DNA of 64,000 nucleotides from Clostridia bacterium (GCA_018648645.1 JABGQS010000007.1:1-64000); one strand, 5' to 3'. Positions 18,395-26,888 are shown, counted from the first letter of the stretch. A program made the numbers and translations. The notes: a model not told the origin generated them from the sequence alone.

Positions 18395-18769
18395 CTAGTT
18401 GTTGTTTTCGAAATAGCCGATGGTGTACTCCTTGACAAGGTTGCCGTTGACAACGTGCTCTGCAACAATTTTCTTAACCATGTCCGGTTTCATGTTGACG
18501 TACGTCACCTTGTCTTTGCCCGGCGCCGTAATCTCTACCATTGGCTCGAGCCTGCAAACGCCGATACAGCCTGTCTGTGTGACCGTAACATTAGATAAAC
18601 TGCGTTTGCCGATCTCTTCTTCGAAAGCAGCTAAAACAGGCTTTGCGCCCGCTGCAATACCGCAGGTTGCCATGCCGACAACGATGCGAACGCCCTGCTT
18701 GCCGCTTCGCACATCAATTTCCTTAAGAGTCTTAGCTCTGATTTGCTCAATTTCCTGTAATGTTTTCAT
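18395..18769 (-). CDS. thioredoxin-like [2Fe-2S] ferredoxin subunit
   Basis: 124 residues, cytosolic. A thioredoxin-fold [2Fe-2S] protein with Cys in GMATCGIAAGA and in TQTGCIGVCRLEP, like the N-terminal domain of HydB and the C-terminal domain of NuoE. In clostridial hydrogenase operons this stand-alone ferredoxin sits between the nuoE- and nuoF-type genes, as here, and probably relays electrons in or to the complex. GAAGGAG precedes the ATG. Its start overlaps (ATGA) the stop of a short open frame upstream. Confidence 0.88.
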   Translation of the reverse strand: MKTLQEIEQIRAKTLKEIDVRSGKQGVRIVVGMATCGIAAGAKPVLAAFEEEIGKRSLSNVTVTQTGCIGVCRLEPMVEITAPGKDKVTYVNMKPDMVKKIVAEHVVNGNLVKEYTIGYFENNN

Positions 18770-18908
18770 GGTACTACTCCTTCTAAATCTTCGTATTGAT
18801 ACTGCGCTAAGCCCTTATCGCTTTTCAAACCCTTGTTTGTATCAATCGTTCCGCCGATATTGATAGGATCTGTATTCACATAAACGCGGTAAAGCTGAGC
18901 GCAGGCTG
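18766..18908 (-). other. unexplained 140-bp stretch inside the hydrogenase operon; possible gene remnant
   Basis: Between the nuoE stop and the ferredoxin start one minus-strand frame stays open and ends (TGA) overlapping the ferredoxin ATG, the junction expected for a translationally coupled gene. Its last 40 codons read protein-like (VYVNTDPINIGGTIDTNKG, YQYEDLEGVVP) but have no start of their own. Related operons commonly carry an additional gene here, often an HATPase-type protein; this may be its 3' end. I cannot confirm the identity. Confidence 0.3.
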
Positions 18909-19379
18909 TTAGTAACCTACGATAATACCGGCCACATCGGACGGTGCAAGTCTGCCGTACACTTGGTCGTCTACCATGATAACGGGGGCAAGCCCGCAGC
19001 AACCAAGACACCTTGTCGGCTCCAGAGTAAACTTGTTGTCGGGCGTTGTTTCTCCCGGCTCGACTCCAAGTACGTCAACCAGCTTATCCATGATTTTTTC
19101 GATGTTTTTGACATAGCACGCCGTGCCCATGCAAACGCTTACGATGTGCTCGCCCTTTGGCTCGAGCGAAAACTGTGAATAAAACGTTGCAACGCCGTAA
19201 ACATCGCTCATTGGAATATCAAGCTCGCTTGCGATAAGCTCTTGAACGTCAATCGTCAGCGCTCCGAATAATTCCTGTGCTTTTTGCATAACGGGCATTA
19301 GTGGCCCTTTCTTCTTTTTCTGCTCTTCGATAAAGCTGATGAGCTCTTCGCGCATAAGCTTTTGATCGACCTGAATCAT
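18909..19379 (-). CDS. hydC: NuoE-like [2Fe-2S] subunit of the hydrogenase (HydC)
   Basis: 156 residues, first gene of the operon. Thioredoxin-like [2Fe-2S] subunit that pairs with the NuoF-like HydB: helical N-terminal half, DVYGVATFYSQF signature, and cluster ligands in CMGTACYVKN and CLGCCGLAP (four Cys). GGGAGGTATG gives a strong ribosome-binding site. A Rex-type operator lies 36 bases upstream. Confidence 0.94.
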   Translation of the reverse strand: MIQVDQKLMREELISFIEEQKKKKGPLMPVMQKAQELFGALTIDVQELIASELDIPMSDVYGVATFYSQFSLEPKGEHIVSVCMGTACYVKNIEKIMDKLVDVLGVEPGETTPDNKFTLEPTRCLGCCGLAPVIMVDDQVYGRLAPSDVAGIIVGY

Positions 19380-19414
19380 GTCATACCTCCCTAAAAATTT
19401 AAAATATATATAGA

Positions 19415-19432
19415 TTGTTAAATAATTAACGA
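19415..19432. promoter_or_regulatory. Rex-type redox operator upstream of the hydrogenase operon
   Basis: TTGTTAAATAATTAACGA is an imperfect palindrome matching the clostridial Rex pattern TTGTTAA-N4-TTAACAA except for one base. Rex represses fermentation genes when NADH is low, so an NADH-oxidising hydrogenase is a logical target. Just upstream on the minus strand lies TGTTAGAAT, an extended -10-like element, which would place the operator near the transcription start. Confidence 0.65.
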
Positions 19433-19609
19433 ACTTTCTAGCTCATTCTAACATAAAGTAATAGTGAATGCACCCCAATTTTGTAAATAATCTGTGAAAA
19501 ACTTAACAATCTTAATAATGTTCGTATTTTACATCTAATTTGTGCAATTATCACAGAAAATTTGTAATATATGTTAATAAGTTAAAAAAACAAACGGTTT
19601 TTGCTATTA

Positions 19610-19620
19610 TTTCGACAAAT
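19610..19620 (-). promoter_or_regulatory. possible single Spo0A box
   Basis: TTTCGACAAAT is the reverse complement of the 0A box core TTTGTCGAAA. It lies 230 bp from the hydC start; an isolated match is weak evidence. Confidence 0.25.
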
Positions 19621-19737
19621 GTACATCCTATAAGACAGTTTTGGATGTTTGAAGTGAAGCGTCATTTTGTATGCAGAATAGGGTGAATTCAGCACTTAAA
19701 AATGTGCTTGTCATCGAAATATATGTAAATATATCAT

Positions 19738-19878
19738 ATTAGCGGCAACTGGCGGGGAGTATACAGATTGTTATGAGATTTTTCGCTTAAATCTGCACGC
19801 ACGGACAGAACTGCTTTGAAGAGACTCGGTATTAATAAGAAAAACGTATTAGAACATATAACAGAAATTTTGCAATAA
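19738..19878 (+). pseudogene. decayed plus-strand coding remnant
   Basis: Two short overlapping plus-strand frames read like protein: ATGGEYTDCYEIFRLNL in one, then LKRLGINKKNVLEHITEILQ in another, ending at TAA 19876-19878 inside the left arm of the following terminator. A single frameshift near 19812 would join them. No start codon or ribosome-binding site remains and I do not recognise the family. The rest of 19380-19737 is AT-rich with only the regulatory sites listed. Confidence 0.35.
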
Positions 19879-19920
19879 AAAGACCGCCGTACTGATTGCG
19901 GCGGTCTTTTTATTGCAAAA
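19868..19920. terminator. strong bidirectional terminator
   Basis: A perfect 22-bp inverted repeat (19868-19889 and 19899-19920) with GC core GACCGCCG, nine-base loop and A/T arms. It ends degV on the minus strand and the decayed remnant on the plus strand. Confidence 0.9.
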
Positions 19921-19938
19921 GTCTTATTTGACGCTTAT

Positions 19939-20814
19939 TTAACTTCTTTTCCCCCCGAGGAAGAAGAGTCCAGCTGTTCCGGGGCCCGAATGCGTGCCTA
20001 TAACGGGACCAACATACCATATGACGATTTCTCCAATTTTCGGGAAACGCTCTTTGACTTTTCGCTCTACAAACTGCGCATCCTCAATACAATCCGCGTG
20101 GCAAATGTAGATCTTTTGCCCATCCGGATTAATGATTTCTTCTTCCATTTTGTCTACAAGAGCTATAAGCGCTTTTTTTCTGCCCTTTATTTTATCGCCG
20201 GCTTTAACGTGACCTTCTGCATCAATAGTCAAAGCAGGCTTAATCTTCATTAACGTGCCGATTGCAGCGGCAGCACCCGAAACTCTTCCGCCTCTTTTAA
20301 GATGCTCAAGGCTGTCAACCGTGAATTGATGCGATACAGTCAGCTTATTATCCTCTAACCAATTATAAACTTCGTCTATAGATTTGCCTTGTTTTTTAAG
20401 CTCGATAGCATAGTCAACCAAAAGACCGTATCCGAGCGATGCACCTAAGGAATCAACTAAAAGAATTTTCCTCTTCGGATACTTTTCTGATAACTCTCTC
20501 ACGGCTATTGCTGCACTGTTATAGCTTCCCGAAAGACCGGAAGAGAAGGAGATCTGCAATATGTCGTGTCCCTTTTTCAGCAATGGCTCCATGACCTCGG
20601 TATAGTCAGTCACGTTGACCTGAGAGGTAGTCGACATTGAACCTTCCGACAGCTTGCCGTAAAAATCTTTCGCGCTCATCGATTGGAGCATATCATCCGG
20701 ATATTCCTTGTCATCCATTATAAATTTGAGTTGAAAAAAGTGAATGTCGTTTTCTTGCAGGTATGAAAGTGGCAAATCGCATGTCGAGTCTACTGTAATT
20801 TTGTAGTCAGCCAT
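19939..20814 (-). CDS. DegV family fatty-acid-binding protein
   Basis: 291 residues. DegV/FakB proteins bind a fatty acid and present it to the kinase FakA for acyl-phosphate formation. The N-terminal motif KITVDSTCDLP, the FSSGLSGSYNSA loop, the DSLGASLGYG segment and the C-terminal IGTHSGPGTAG motif are all present; length is usual for the family. No fakA gene is in the window, and Firmicutes usually have several FakB paralogues. Single gene with GGAGACT before the ATG. Confidence 0.92.
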   Translation of the reverse strand: MADYKITVDSTCDLPLSYLQENDIHFFQLKFIMDDKEYPDDMLQSMSAKDFYGKLSEGSMSTTSQVNVTDYTEVMEPLLKKGHDILQISFSSGLSGSYNSAAIAVRELSEKYPKRKILLVDSLGASLGYGLLVDYAIELKKQGKSIDEVYNWLEDNKLTVSHQFTVDSLEHLKRGGRVSGAAAAIGTLMKIKPALTIDAEGHVKAGDKIKGRKKALIALVDKMEEEIINPDGQKIYICHADCIEDAQFVERKVKERFPKIGEIVIWYVGPVIGTHSGPGTAGLFFLGGKRS

Positions 20815-21310
20815 ATCTATAGTCTCCTTTTTTCTTTATTATTTGTATATAAAATATTGTATATACTTATAATAATTATATAGACTGAGGCTTTATAAAT
20901 CAAGGAATATATACATTTGGGAGCAGAGTGTTAATCTTCTGTAATATTCACTCATTTAATAAAATGATTGCAAGTGTTAAATCATTTGTTGTCGTTTGAA
21001 ATAAAACACGGCATTGCGAGCGGTTTGATTTTTTTGCAGCAAGGCGCGCAAGGAACAGCTCTAGCTAAGCAGCGTTATTTAATTTGAAAACACAAATAAT
21101 GATTGTGCAGTTTGGTATTGTACTCGAAAATGTATAAATATCGACAATATATAAAATGCGGTTATAATATACATGAGATTATTGCAATGATGAACAGACG
21201 CACATTCATAAAACGAATAATAAATGTTTTTATTTAGTATATAATAGCTGTAAAATAAGATTAAATGAAGGTTGATGCAAAATCCAATTCATTTTATTGC
21301 AGCATTACGA
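20815..21310. other. AT-rich gap with no recognisable feature
   Basis: About 500 bp between degV and the decayed aminotransferase promoter. I see no open frame with a plausible start, no structured RNA and no repeats, apart from short A/T-rich stretches near 20850-20880 that could hold the degV promoter. Confidence 0.5.
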
Positions 21311-21339
21311 TTGATAATAATACATTTTTGTGCTATAAT
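21311..21339 (+). promoter_or_regulatory. near-consensus sigma-A promoter
   Basis: TTGATA (21311-21316), 17-bp spacer, TATAAT (21334-21339). It sits just before the aminotransferase remnant and probably now drives the synthase gene at 21565. Confidence 0.65.
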
Positions 21340-21375
21340 TAAGCAATTCTAAGGAAATCCTAATTTCAATTATAA

Positions 21376-21537
21376 TGCCTTAACGACAGCTGTGAAGCCA
21401 TCAAGAAAGCGCTTGGCGTTGTATTCGGTGTAGCGTTTGGTGCAGACAATTTTGTGAGGCTTAGCTATGCGACAAGCGAGCAGAGCATCGAGACCGGCAT
21501 GGAAGGAATCAAGGAGTTTGTAGGTTTACTGAAATAA
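21376..21537 (+). pseudogene. 3' remnant of a class I aminotransferase (aspartate aminotransferase type)
   Basis: About 53 codons in frame with a TAA stop at 21535-21537. The residues GVAFGADNFVRLSYATS, then SIETGMEGIKEFVGLL, correspond to the C-terminal GxxFGxxGxxRxSYAxS region of PLP-fold-I aspartate aminotransferases, where the Arg binds the substrate carboxylate. The first ~340 codons are gone, including the PLP lysine, while a good promoter remains some 40 bp upstream, so an internal deletion is likely. It has no start codon and cannot make a working enzyme. Confidence 0.75.
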
Positions 21538-21564
21538 ATTACTTTTAGAAGGGGAGAGATACTC

Positions 21565-23016
21565 ATGGAAGAGGAAACTATGCACGAGTTAAACAAAAGA
21601 ACCAATTTACTTCACGAAAATGATTATCATTATAAGCTGCAGAACGTTGAGGAACCGCAGCTATTTCGCGATATGTTCGACTATGAGCATGTGCCAAAGA
21701 TTATGTTTAACAACCGTGTTGTGCCAATGCGTATGCCAAAAAATATTTGGATTACAGATACGACATTTAGAGACGGACAGCAGGCGCGTATACCGTTTAC
21801 GGTAAAGCAGGTTGTTGACTTGTACAAGCTGGAGCACAAGCTTGGCGGACCAAAGGGCATCATTCGTCAAAGCGAATTCTTTGTGTATACCGATAAAGAC
21901 AAGGAAGCGATTCAAGAATGTATCGATCTTGGTTACGATTTTCCGGAGGTAACTACTTGGATTCGTGCCAGCGAGAAAGATTTTGAGATGATTAAGCAGT
22001 TTGGTATCAAAGAGACGGGCATACTCGTCAGCTGCAGTGATTATCATATCTTTAAAAAGATGGGTATGAACCGAGAGCAGGCGATAGACAAGTATCTTGG
22101 CGTTGTAAAAACGGCGATTGAATACGGGGTTAAACCAAGATGTCACTTTGAAGACATTACTCGAGCAGACTTCTACGGATTTGTAATACCGTTTGCAGAC
22201 GCGCTCATGAAGCTATCACAAGAGACCGGAGTGCCAATTAAGATTCGCATGTGTGATACTTTAGGTTACGGCATCACGTACCCCGGTGCATCGTTGCCAA
22301 GAAGTGTGCAGGGTATCGTTTACGGACTCAGAAACCTGTCCGGTTTTACATCTGACTTGCTTGAATGGCACGGGCACAACGATTTCTATAAAGTGGTGAC
22401 TAACTCTGCGACGGCGTGGCTTTATGGAGCAGCTGCGGTCAACTGCTCTATGCTGGGTATCGGCGAGAGGACGGGCAACTGCCCAATCGAAGCCATGGTA
22501 ATGGAGTATTGCGGAATTAAAGGGACAACCGACGGTATGGATTTGTCGGTGATTACAGAGATTGCGGATTACTTTGAATATGAGCTGAAAATGGACATTC
22601 CGCCGCGCACGCCGTTTATCGGCAGAAGTTTTAACTCGACAAGAGCGGGCATCCACGCAGACGGTTTGCTGAAGGACGAGGAAATCTACAATATATTCAA
22701 CACCGGGAAAATACTCAACAGACCGGTCACAGTCGCTATCAACGCGCATTCAGGACTTGCGGGGATCGCGCATTGGCTCAACTCATACTTTAAGATGAAG
22801 GGCGATTTGAAAATCGACAAGAAAGATGAGCTTGTTGTTGACGTTAAGGAAGAGGTTGATAAGGAGTTTTCGGGCGGACGCACAACTGCGTTTGGCGACC
22901 TTGAGCTCGAAACGATTATCAAAGAGGTTGACGAAGACAGATACATCGCGCTTTGCCATCACAAAAAAGAGATTGTGGCAAAGAAAAGGAAAGCAAAAGC
23001 GAAGAAAGTTAAGTAA
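21565..23016 (+). CDS. DRE-TIM metallolyase: isopropylmalate synthase-like or Re-citrate synthase
   Basis: 483 residues. Condenses acetyl-CoA (or similar) with a 2-oxo acid through a metal-dependent TIM barrel. ITDTTFRDGQQAR is the signature (DxxxRDGxQ), HFEDITRAD lines the barrel, and LEWHGHNDF carries the His-x-His metal ligands, with GIGERTGNCPIEAMVMEY downstream. The C-terminal regulatory LeuA domain is missing, and the sequence after the barrel is short and ends in a Lys-rich tail. This subgroup, with a long N-terminal lead before the barrel, occurs in anaerobes and is often labelled 2-isopropylmalate synthase; it also resembles the Re-citrate synthases of Clostridium and Dehalococcoides. 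No leucine genes are nearby. SD AAGGGGAG; in-frame ATG 21580 is an alternative start. Confidence 0.78.
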   Translation: MEEETMHELNKRTNLLHENDYHYKLQNVEEPQLFRDMFDYEHVPKIMFNNRVVPMRMPKNIWITDTTFRDGQQARIPFTVKQVVDLYKLEHKLGGPKGIIRQSEFFVYTDKDKEAIQECIDLGYDFPEVTTWIRASEKDFEMIKQFGIKETGILVSCSDYHIFKKMGMNREQAIDKYLGVVKTAIEYGVKPRCHFEDITRADFYGFVIPFADALMKLSQETGVPIKIRMCDTLGYGITYPGASLPRSVQGIVYGLRNLSGFTSDLLEWHGHNDFYKVVTNSATAWLYGAAAVNCSMLGIGERTGNCPIEAMVMEYCGIKGTTDGMDLSVITEIADYFEYELKMDIPPRTPFIGRSFNSTRAGIHADGLLKDEEIYNIFNTGKILNRPVTVAINAHSGLAGIAHWLNSYFKMKGDLKIDKKDELVVDVKEEVDKEFSGGRTTAFGDLELETIIKEVDEDRYIALCHHKKEIVAKKRKAKAKKVK

Positions 23017-23036
23017 GCATAGCTTTGAGAAGTAAA

Positions 23037-23073
23037 AGAGCATACGTCGTTGTATCGGTGTATGCTCTTTTTT
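23037..23073 (+). terminator. intrinsic terminator
   Basis: AGAGCATAC (23037-23045) pairs with GTATGCTCT (23060-23068), followed by Ts. Confidence 0.85.
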
Positions 23074-23109
23074 ATAGTGTTGCGTTATGAAGTTGACGGT
23101 TTATAGCCG

Positions 23110-23138
23110 TTGACTTTAGCAGGTGAGAACTGTATAAT
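23110..23138 (+). promoter_or_regulatory. sigma-A promoter for the ddl-murF run
   Basis: TTGACT (23110-23115), 17-bp spacer, TATAAT (23133-23138), 37 bp before the ddl ATG. Confidence 0.75.
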
Positions 23139-23174
23139 TTTTTGGTAGTGGTAAATAACTTGAGGGAGACAATA

Positions 23175-24227
23175 ATGAATATCGTTGTGTTATGCGGCGG
23201 TCTTAGCCTGGAGCGGGATGTGTCGCTTTGCACCGCGTCGATGGTGACGCGGGCGCTGCTTAAAAAGAATCATAACGCGGTAATGGTCGACGTAATCGGC
23301 GATTATGATGTGCCGGACTGCGATTATACCCGATATATAGACACTTGCAGAAGCCGCCCTGAACAGATAATTTCTGTCGGGAAGGACGCGCCTGATATAA
23401 AGGTGTTAAGACGCGAGTTTGAGAGAAATGCAAACAGCGGGTTTGGCAAAAACGTGCTTGAGCTGTGCGGGGCTGCCGATATTGTTTTTATGGCGTTGCA
23501 CGGCGAGGACGGCGAAGACGGCAAGATTCAGGCCGTGCTCGATATGATGGGTATCAAATACACGGGTGCAGGGTATCTTGCAAGCGCGGTTGCGCTGAAC
23601 AAGCACTTCGCAAAGATGATATTTACAGCAAGCAGAATTCCGACTCCGAAGTACACGGTAATCAGCAAGTCGGACTATAAAAAAGGCTCCAAGAAAATAA
23701 TGCCGCCGTGTGTTGTGAAGTCTAGCACCAGCGGGTCCAGCATTGGCGTGTTTATCGTTAAAGACGGCGGAACGGTTGCTCTGGATGCTGCCAAAGAGAA
23801 AGCGTTTGATCTGGATGACGAAATCGTCGTTGAGGAGTATATAGCGGGCAGAGAGTTTACTTGCGCTGTGCTTGGGGATGCTGCGCTGCCGATTGTCGAG
23901 ATTATACCGAACGAAGGGTTTTATGACTATGAGCACAAGTATCAAGTGGGCGCGACTTTGGAGATTTGCCCTGCGAAGATAGATGAGCAGACGACGCAGA
24001 AGATACAGGAAACTGCGATGAAAGTGCACAAGCTGCTCGGGATGCAAGTGTATTCGAGAACCGACTTTTTGATGGACGACGAGGGCGAAATCTATTGTAT
24101 CGAAGTCAACAGCCTGCCCGGAATGACGCCAACCAGTCTTGTTCCGCAGGAGGCTGCCGCGGCCGGAATCAGCTATGAGGATTTGTGCGAGAGGATTATT
24201 GAACTATCACTTAATAAATACAAGTAG
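23175..24227 (+). CDS. ddl: D-alanine--D-alanine ligase
   Basis: 350 residues, cytosolic ATP-grasp enzyme joining two D-alanines for peptidoglycan. VLCGGLSLERDVS (N-terminal loop with the Glu that positions D-Ala), ALHGEDGEDG, GIKYTGAGYLASA, KSSTSGSSIGV (ATP-binding loop), EYIAGREFTCAV and the metal-binding EVNSLPGMTPTSL are all present. ATG 23175 follows GAGGGAG; the frame's earlier start at 23142 lies at the transcription start and adds no conserved sequence. murF follows after nine bases. Tyr versus Phe selecting D-Ala or D-lactate is not resolved here, but the sequence looks like a normal Ddl. Confidence 0.92.
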   Translation: MNIVVLCGGLSLERDVSLCTASMVTRALLKKNHNAVMVDVIGDYDVPDCDYTRYIDTCRSRPEQIISVGKDAPDIKVLRREFERNANSGFGKNVLELCGAADIVFMALHGEDGEDGKIQAVLDMMGIKYTGAGYLASAVALNKHFAKMIFTASRIPTPKYTVISKSDYKKGSKKIMPPCVVKSSTSGSSIGVFIVKDGGTVALDAAKEKAFDLDDEIVVEEYIAGREFTCAVLGDAALPIVEIIPNEGFYDYEHKYQVGATLEICPAKIDEQTTQKIQETAMKVHKLLGMQVYSRTDFLMDDEGEIYCIEVNSLPGMTPTSLVPQEAAAAGISYEDLCERIIELSLNKYK

Positions 24228-24236
24228 GGAAGCATT

Positions 24237-25589
24237 ATGCAAAGCATGACGATTAAGGAAATAGCGCAAGCGTGCGGTGGCAGAATTATTGGAGAGCCGT
24301 CACTTTGTGATGTGCAGATTCGTGGCATTAAAATAGACAGCAGAAAAGTGGAGGCGGGTGATCTCTTTGTCGCGGTAAAGGGCGAAAACCTTGACGGTCA
24401 CGACTATATAGACAGCGCAATCGCTAATGGTGCGACGTGTGTGGTCAGCGAGAAGCCGCTTGGAGAGCTGCCGCATATTTTGGTGGAGTCGACGTTTGCC
24501 GCGCTTAAAAGCATCGCGGAGTATTATCGCAGCTTGTTTGACGTCAAAGTTATCGGCATCACGGGCAGCGTTGGTAAAACGACTGCGAAGGAAATGTTAT
24601 ACAGTGTGCTTAGCCAAAAGTATAACGTGCTGAAAACGCAGGGGAATTTCAATAATGAGTTTGGTTTACCGCAAACGATATTTAACATAGATAAGGATCA
24701 TGATATCGCGGTTATAGAAATGGGAATGAGCGAAACGGGAGAAATCAGCAGACTCAGCAAAGTTGCGCGACCTGACGCAGCATTGATTATAAACATTGGC
24801 GAGTCGCACATCGGCAATCTTGGGAGCAAGGATAACATATTCAAAGCGAAGTGCGAGATTTTTGAGTACATGGACGATGGTGCGCCTGTTTTTTTGAACG
24901 GCGACGATGAGCTGTTGGCGACGCTTGCAGATAAAAATCCGATTTACTTTGGCAGACAGAGCAGCAACGATGTTTCGCTCGAGAAAATCGTTAGCACCGA
25001 CATAAAAGGTACGCAGATTGTTGCCGATTTACAGGGAGAAAAATTGGAGCTGTTTATACCTGTACCGGGCGAGTATATGATATATCCGACGCTCGCAGCG
25101 GTTGCGATTGGCAAAGAGTTTGGTTTGTCAAACGAGCAAATTGCGCGAGGCGTAGAAAGCTTTTCGCCGGTGTCGCAAAGAATGAACACTATTGAAACGG
25201 ACAAAATTACAATAATAGATGACGCGTATAACGCCAGCAAGCAGTCAATTCTCGCGGGAGCAGAAACGCTGGCATATACTAGCGGCAGAAGTGTAGCAAT
25301 AGTCGGCGACGTTCTGGAGCTTGGGGAGTTCAGCGAAAGCATACATTTTGAGATTGGCGAGCAGCTGGGGCTTGCTGACATAGACTGTATCATTTGCGTT
25401 GGGCAAGCCGCGCAATATATTATGCACGGGGCAAGCAATACATCAAGGAGCAGCGTGTATTACTACCCTAGCCAAAAGGCGCTGTTTGAGGATTTGGATG
25501 TATTGATTGATACTGGCGACACCGTGTTTGTAAAAGCGTCGCGCGGCATGCACTTTGAAGAGATTGTTGCGCGATTAAAAGCACTATAG
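24237..25589 (+). CDS. murF: UDP-MurNAc-tripeptide--D-alanyl-D-alanine ligase
   Basis: 450 residues. Adds the D-Ala-D-Ala made by Ddl to UDP-MurNAc-tripeptide. Mur-ligase domains in order: N-terminal uridine-binding (IKIDSRKVEAGDLFVAVKG), central ATPase with GITGSVGKTTAKEM (P-loop), TQGNFNNEFGLP, VIEMGMSETGEI, and C-terminal domain with DDAYNASKQSI. Start ATG 24237 with TAGGGAAG. Directly follows ddl, the usual pairing of these consecutive steps. Confidence 0.95.
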   Translation: MQSMTIKEIAQACGGRIIGEPSLCDVQIRGIKIDSRKVEAGDLFVAVKGENLDGHDYIDSAIANGATCVVSEKPLGELPHILVESTFAALKSIAEYYRSLFDVKVIGITGSVGKTTAKEMLYSVLSQKYNVLKTQGNFNNEFGLPQTIFNIDKDHDIAVIEMGMSETGEISRLSKVARPDAALIINIGESHIGNLGSKDNIFKAKCEIFEYMDDGAPVFLNGDDELLATLADKNPIYFGRQSSNDVSLEKIVSTDIKGTQIVADLQGEKLELFIPVPGEYMIYPTLAAVAIGKEFGLSNEQIARGVESFSPVSQRMNTIETDKITIIDDAYNASKQSILAGAETLAYTSGRSVAIVGDVLELGEFSESIHFEIGEQLGLADIDCIICVGQAAQYIMHGASNTSRSSVYYYPSQKALFEDLDVLIDTGDTVFVKASRGMHFEEIVARLKAL

Positions 25590-25625
25590 AACAAAAATGT
25601 TATATATAATTAGAAGGAGAATTGG

Positions 25626-26885
25626 ATGATAAAAACAATGGACAACGGAATCCGCATTGTGGCAGAGCAGCTGCCCGATTTCAACTCGGTATCCGTTGGT
25701 ATATGGGTGAAGACGGGTTCGACATGCGAAACGCCTAAGGAAAACGGTGTGTCGCACTTTATTGAGCATATGATGTTTAAGGGCACGGACAAACGCAATG
25801 CAAAGGATATCGCTGTCGATATGGACAAAATAGGCGGACAGATTAACGCGTTTACGTCCAAGGAGTGCACGTGCTATCATGCGCGCGTTGTGCCCGAAAA
25901 GCTGGACGTGGCGCTTGATGTGTTATCGGACTTGTTCTCTAACTCGGTGCTGGACAAGACTGAGATGGAAAAGGAGAAAGGAGTTGTTCTCGAAGAGATT
26001 GCGATGATGAACGACGACGTGGAGGACCTTGCACACGAGAAGATATCCGAGCTGTTTTTTATGGGAAGCACGTTGTCGCAGCCAATACTGGGACCTGCGG
26101 AAAATATAAAAAACTTCACACGAGACGATTTGGTTTCGTATATCGACCGACACTATTATCCGCAAAATGTGGTTGTGGCGATTGCGGGCAAGTTTGATGA
26201 GTCGGCGATGATGGCCAGCGTTGAACACTATCTTGGCGGATATAAGCGCGGTATAAAAACAAACTGCGGCAGCGACAACAGTGGTTTTAGCCCAAAATCC
26301 GGCTCGCTGTTTATAGAAAAGGATGTGGAGCAGACGCATTTGTGTTTGGCGTTTCCGGGGCTCACGGCGGGCAACGACGAGCGCTTTGCGATGGCTGTAA
26401 TGAACAACGTGCTGGGCGGCGGCATGAGCTCGCGATTGTTCCAGTCGATTCGAGAGGAAAAGGGGCTTGCGTACTCGGTGTATAGCTACCCATCGACTTA
26501 CAGCTATGCCGGAATGTTCTCGCTTTACGGCGGCACGACAGCGGCAAATGCCGATTTGGTTGTGGAGCTGATGAAGGGTGAGATAAACACACTCAAAAGC
26601 GACAAAATTGGCGAAGATGATTTTACGCAGGGCAAAGACCAGCTTCTTGGCAACTATGTACTCTCGCTGGAAAGCACGAACGCCAAGATGAGCGCTCTAG
26701 GCAAATCTATGCTGCTGCTTGACGAGGAGTATGACGAGAACGACACGATTGCGAAGATTAAAGCGGTGTCAATTGAGCGGGTGAACGCGCTTATAGACTC
26801 GATATTTGATTACGGCAAGATGTCGGCTGTGTTTGCGGGCAAGATTGAAAAAAGAAAAGAAATCGAAGACCTATTGGAGGGGTAG
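25626..26885 (+). CDS. M16 family zinc peptidase (processing peptidase-like)
   Basis: 419 residues. Inverted zinc-binding motif HFIEHMMFKGT (HxxEH), with the downstream Glu in EEIAMMNDD region, and the second half containing the conserved GGGMSSRLFQSIREEKGLAYSVYS segment. Length and sequence match the single-unit YmxG/PqqL-like peptidases of Firmicutes, which usually sit beside pnp or dut-related genes. Here it is followed by a dUTPase after three bases. Substrate unknown; probably cytosolic, no signal peptide. Confidence 0.9.
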   Translation: MIKTMDNGIRIVAEQLPDFNSVSVGIWVKTGSTCETPKENGVSHFIEHMMFKGTDKRNAKDIAVDMDKIGGQINAFTSKECTCYHARVVPEKLDVALDVLSDLFSNSVLDKTEMEKEKGVVLEEIAMMNDDVEDLAHEKISELFFMGSTLSQPILGPAENIKNFTRDDLVSYIDRHYYPQNVVVAIAGKFDESAMMASVEHYLGGYKRGIKTNCGSDNSGFSPKSGSLFIEKDVEQTHLCLAFPGLTAGNDERFAMAVMNNVLGGGMSSRLFQSIREEKGLAYSVYSYPSTYSYAGMFSLYGGTTAANADLVVELMKGEINTLKSDKIGEDDFTQGKDQLLGNYVLSLESTNAKMSALGKSMLLLDEEYDENDTIAKIKAVSIERVNALIDSIFDYGKMSAVFAGKIEKRKEIEDLLEG

Positions 26886-26888
26886 AAC

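Noticed and set aside
19540-19562. Second Rex-like site TTGTGCAATTATCACAG
   Set aside because: The half sites are one base too close for the Rex pattern, so not counted.
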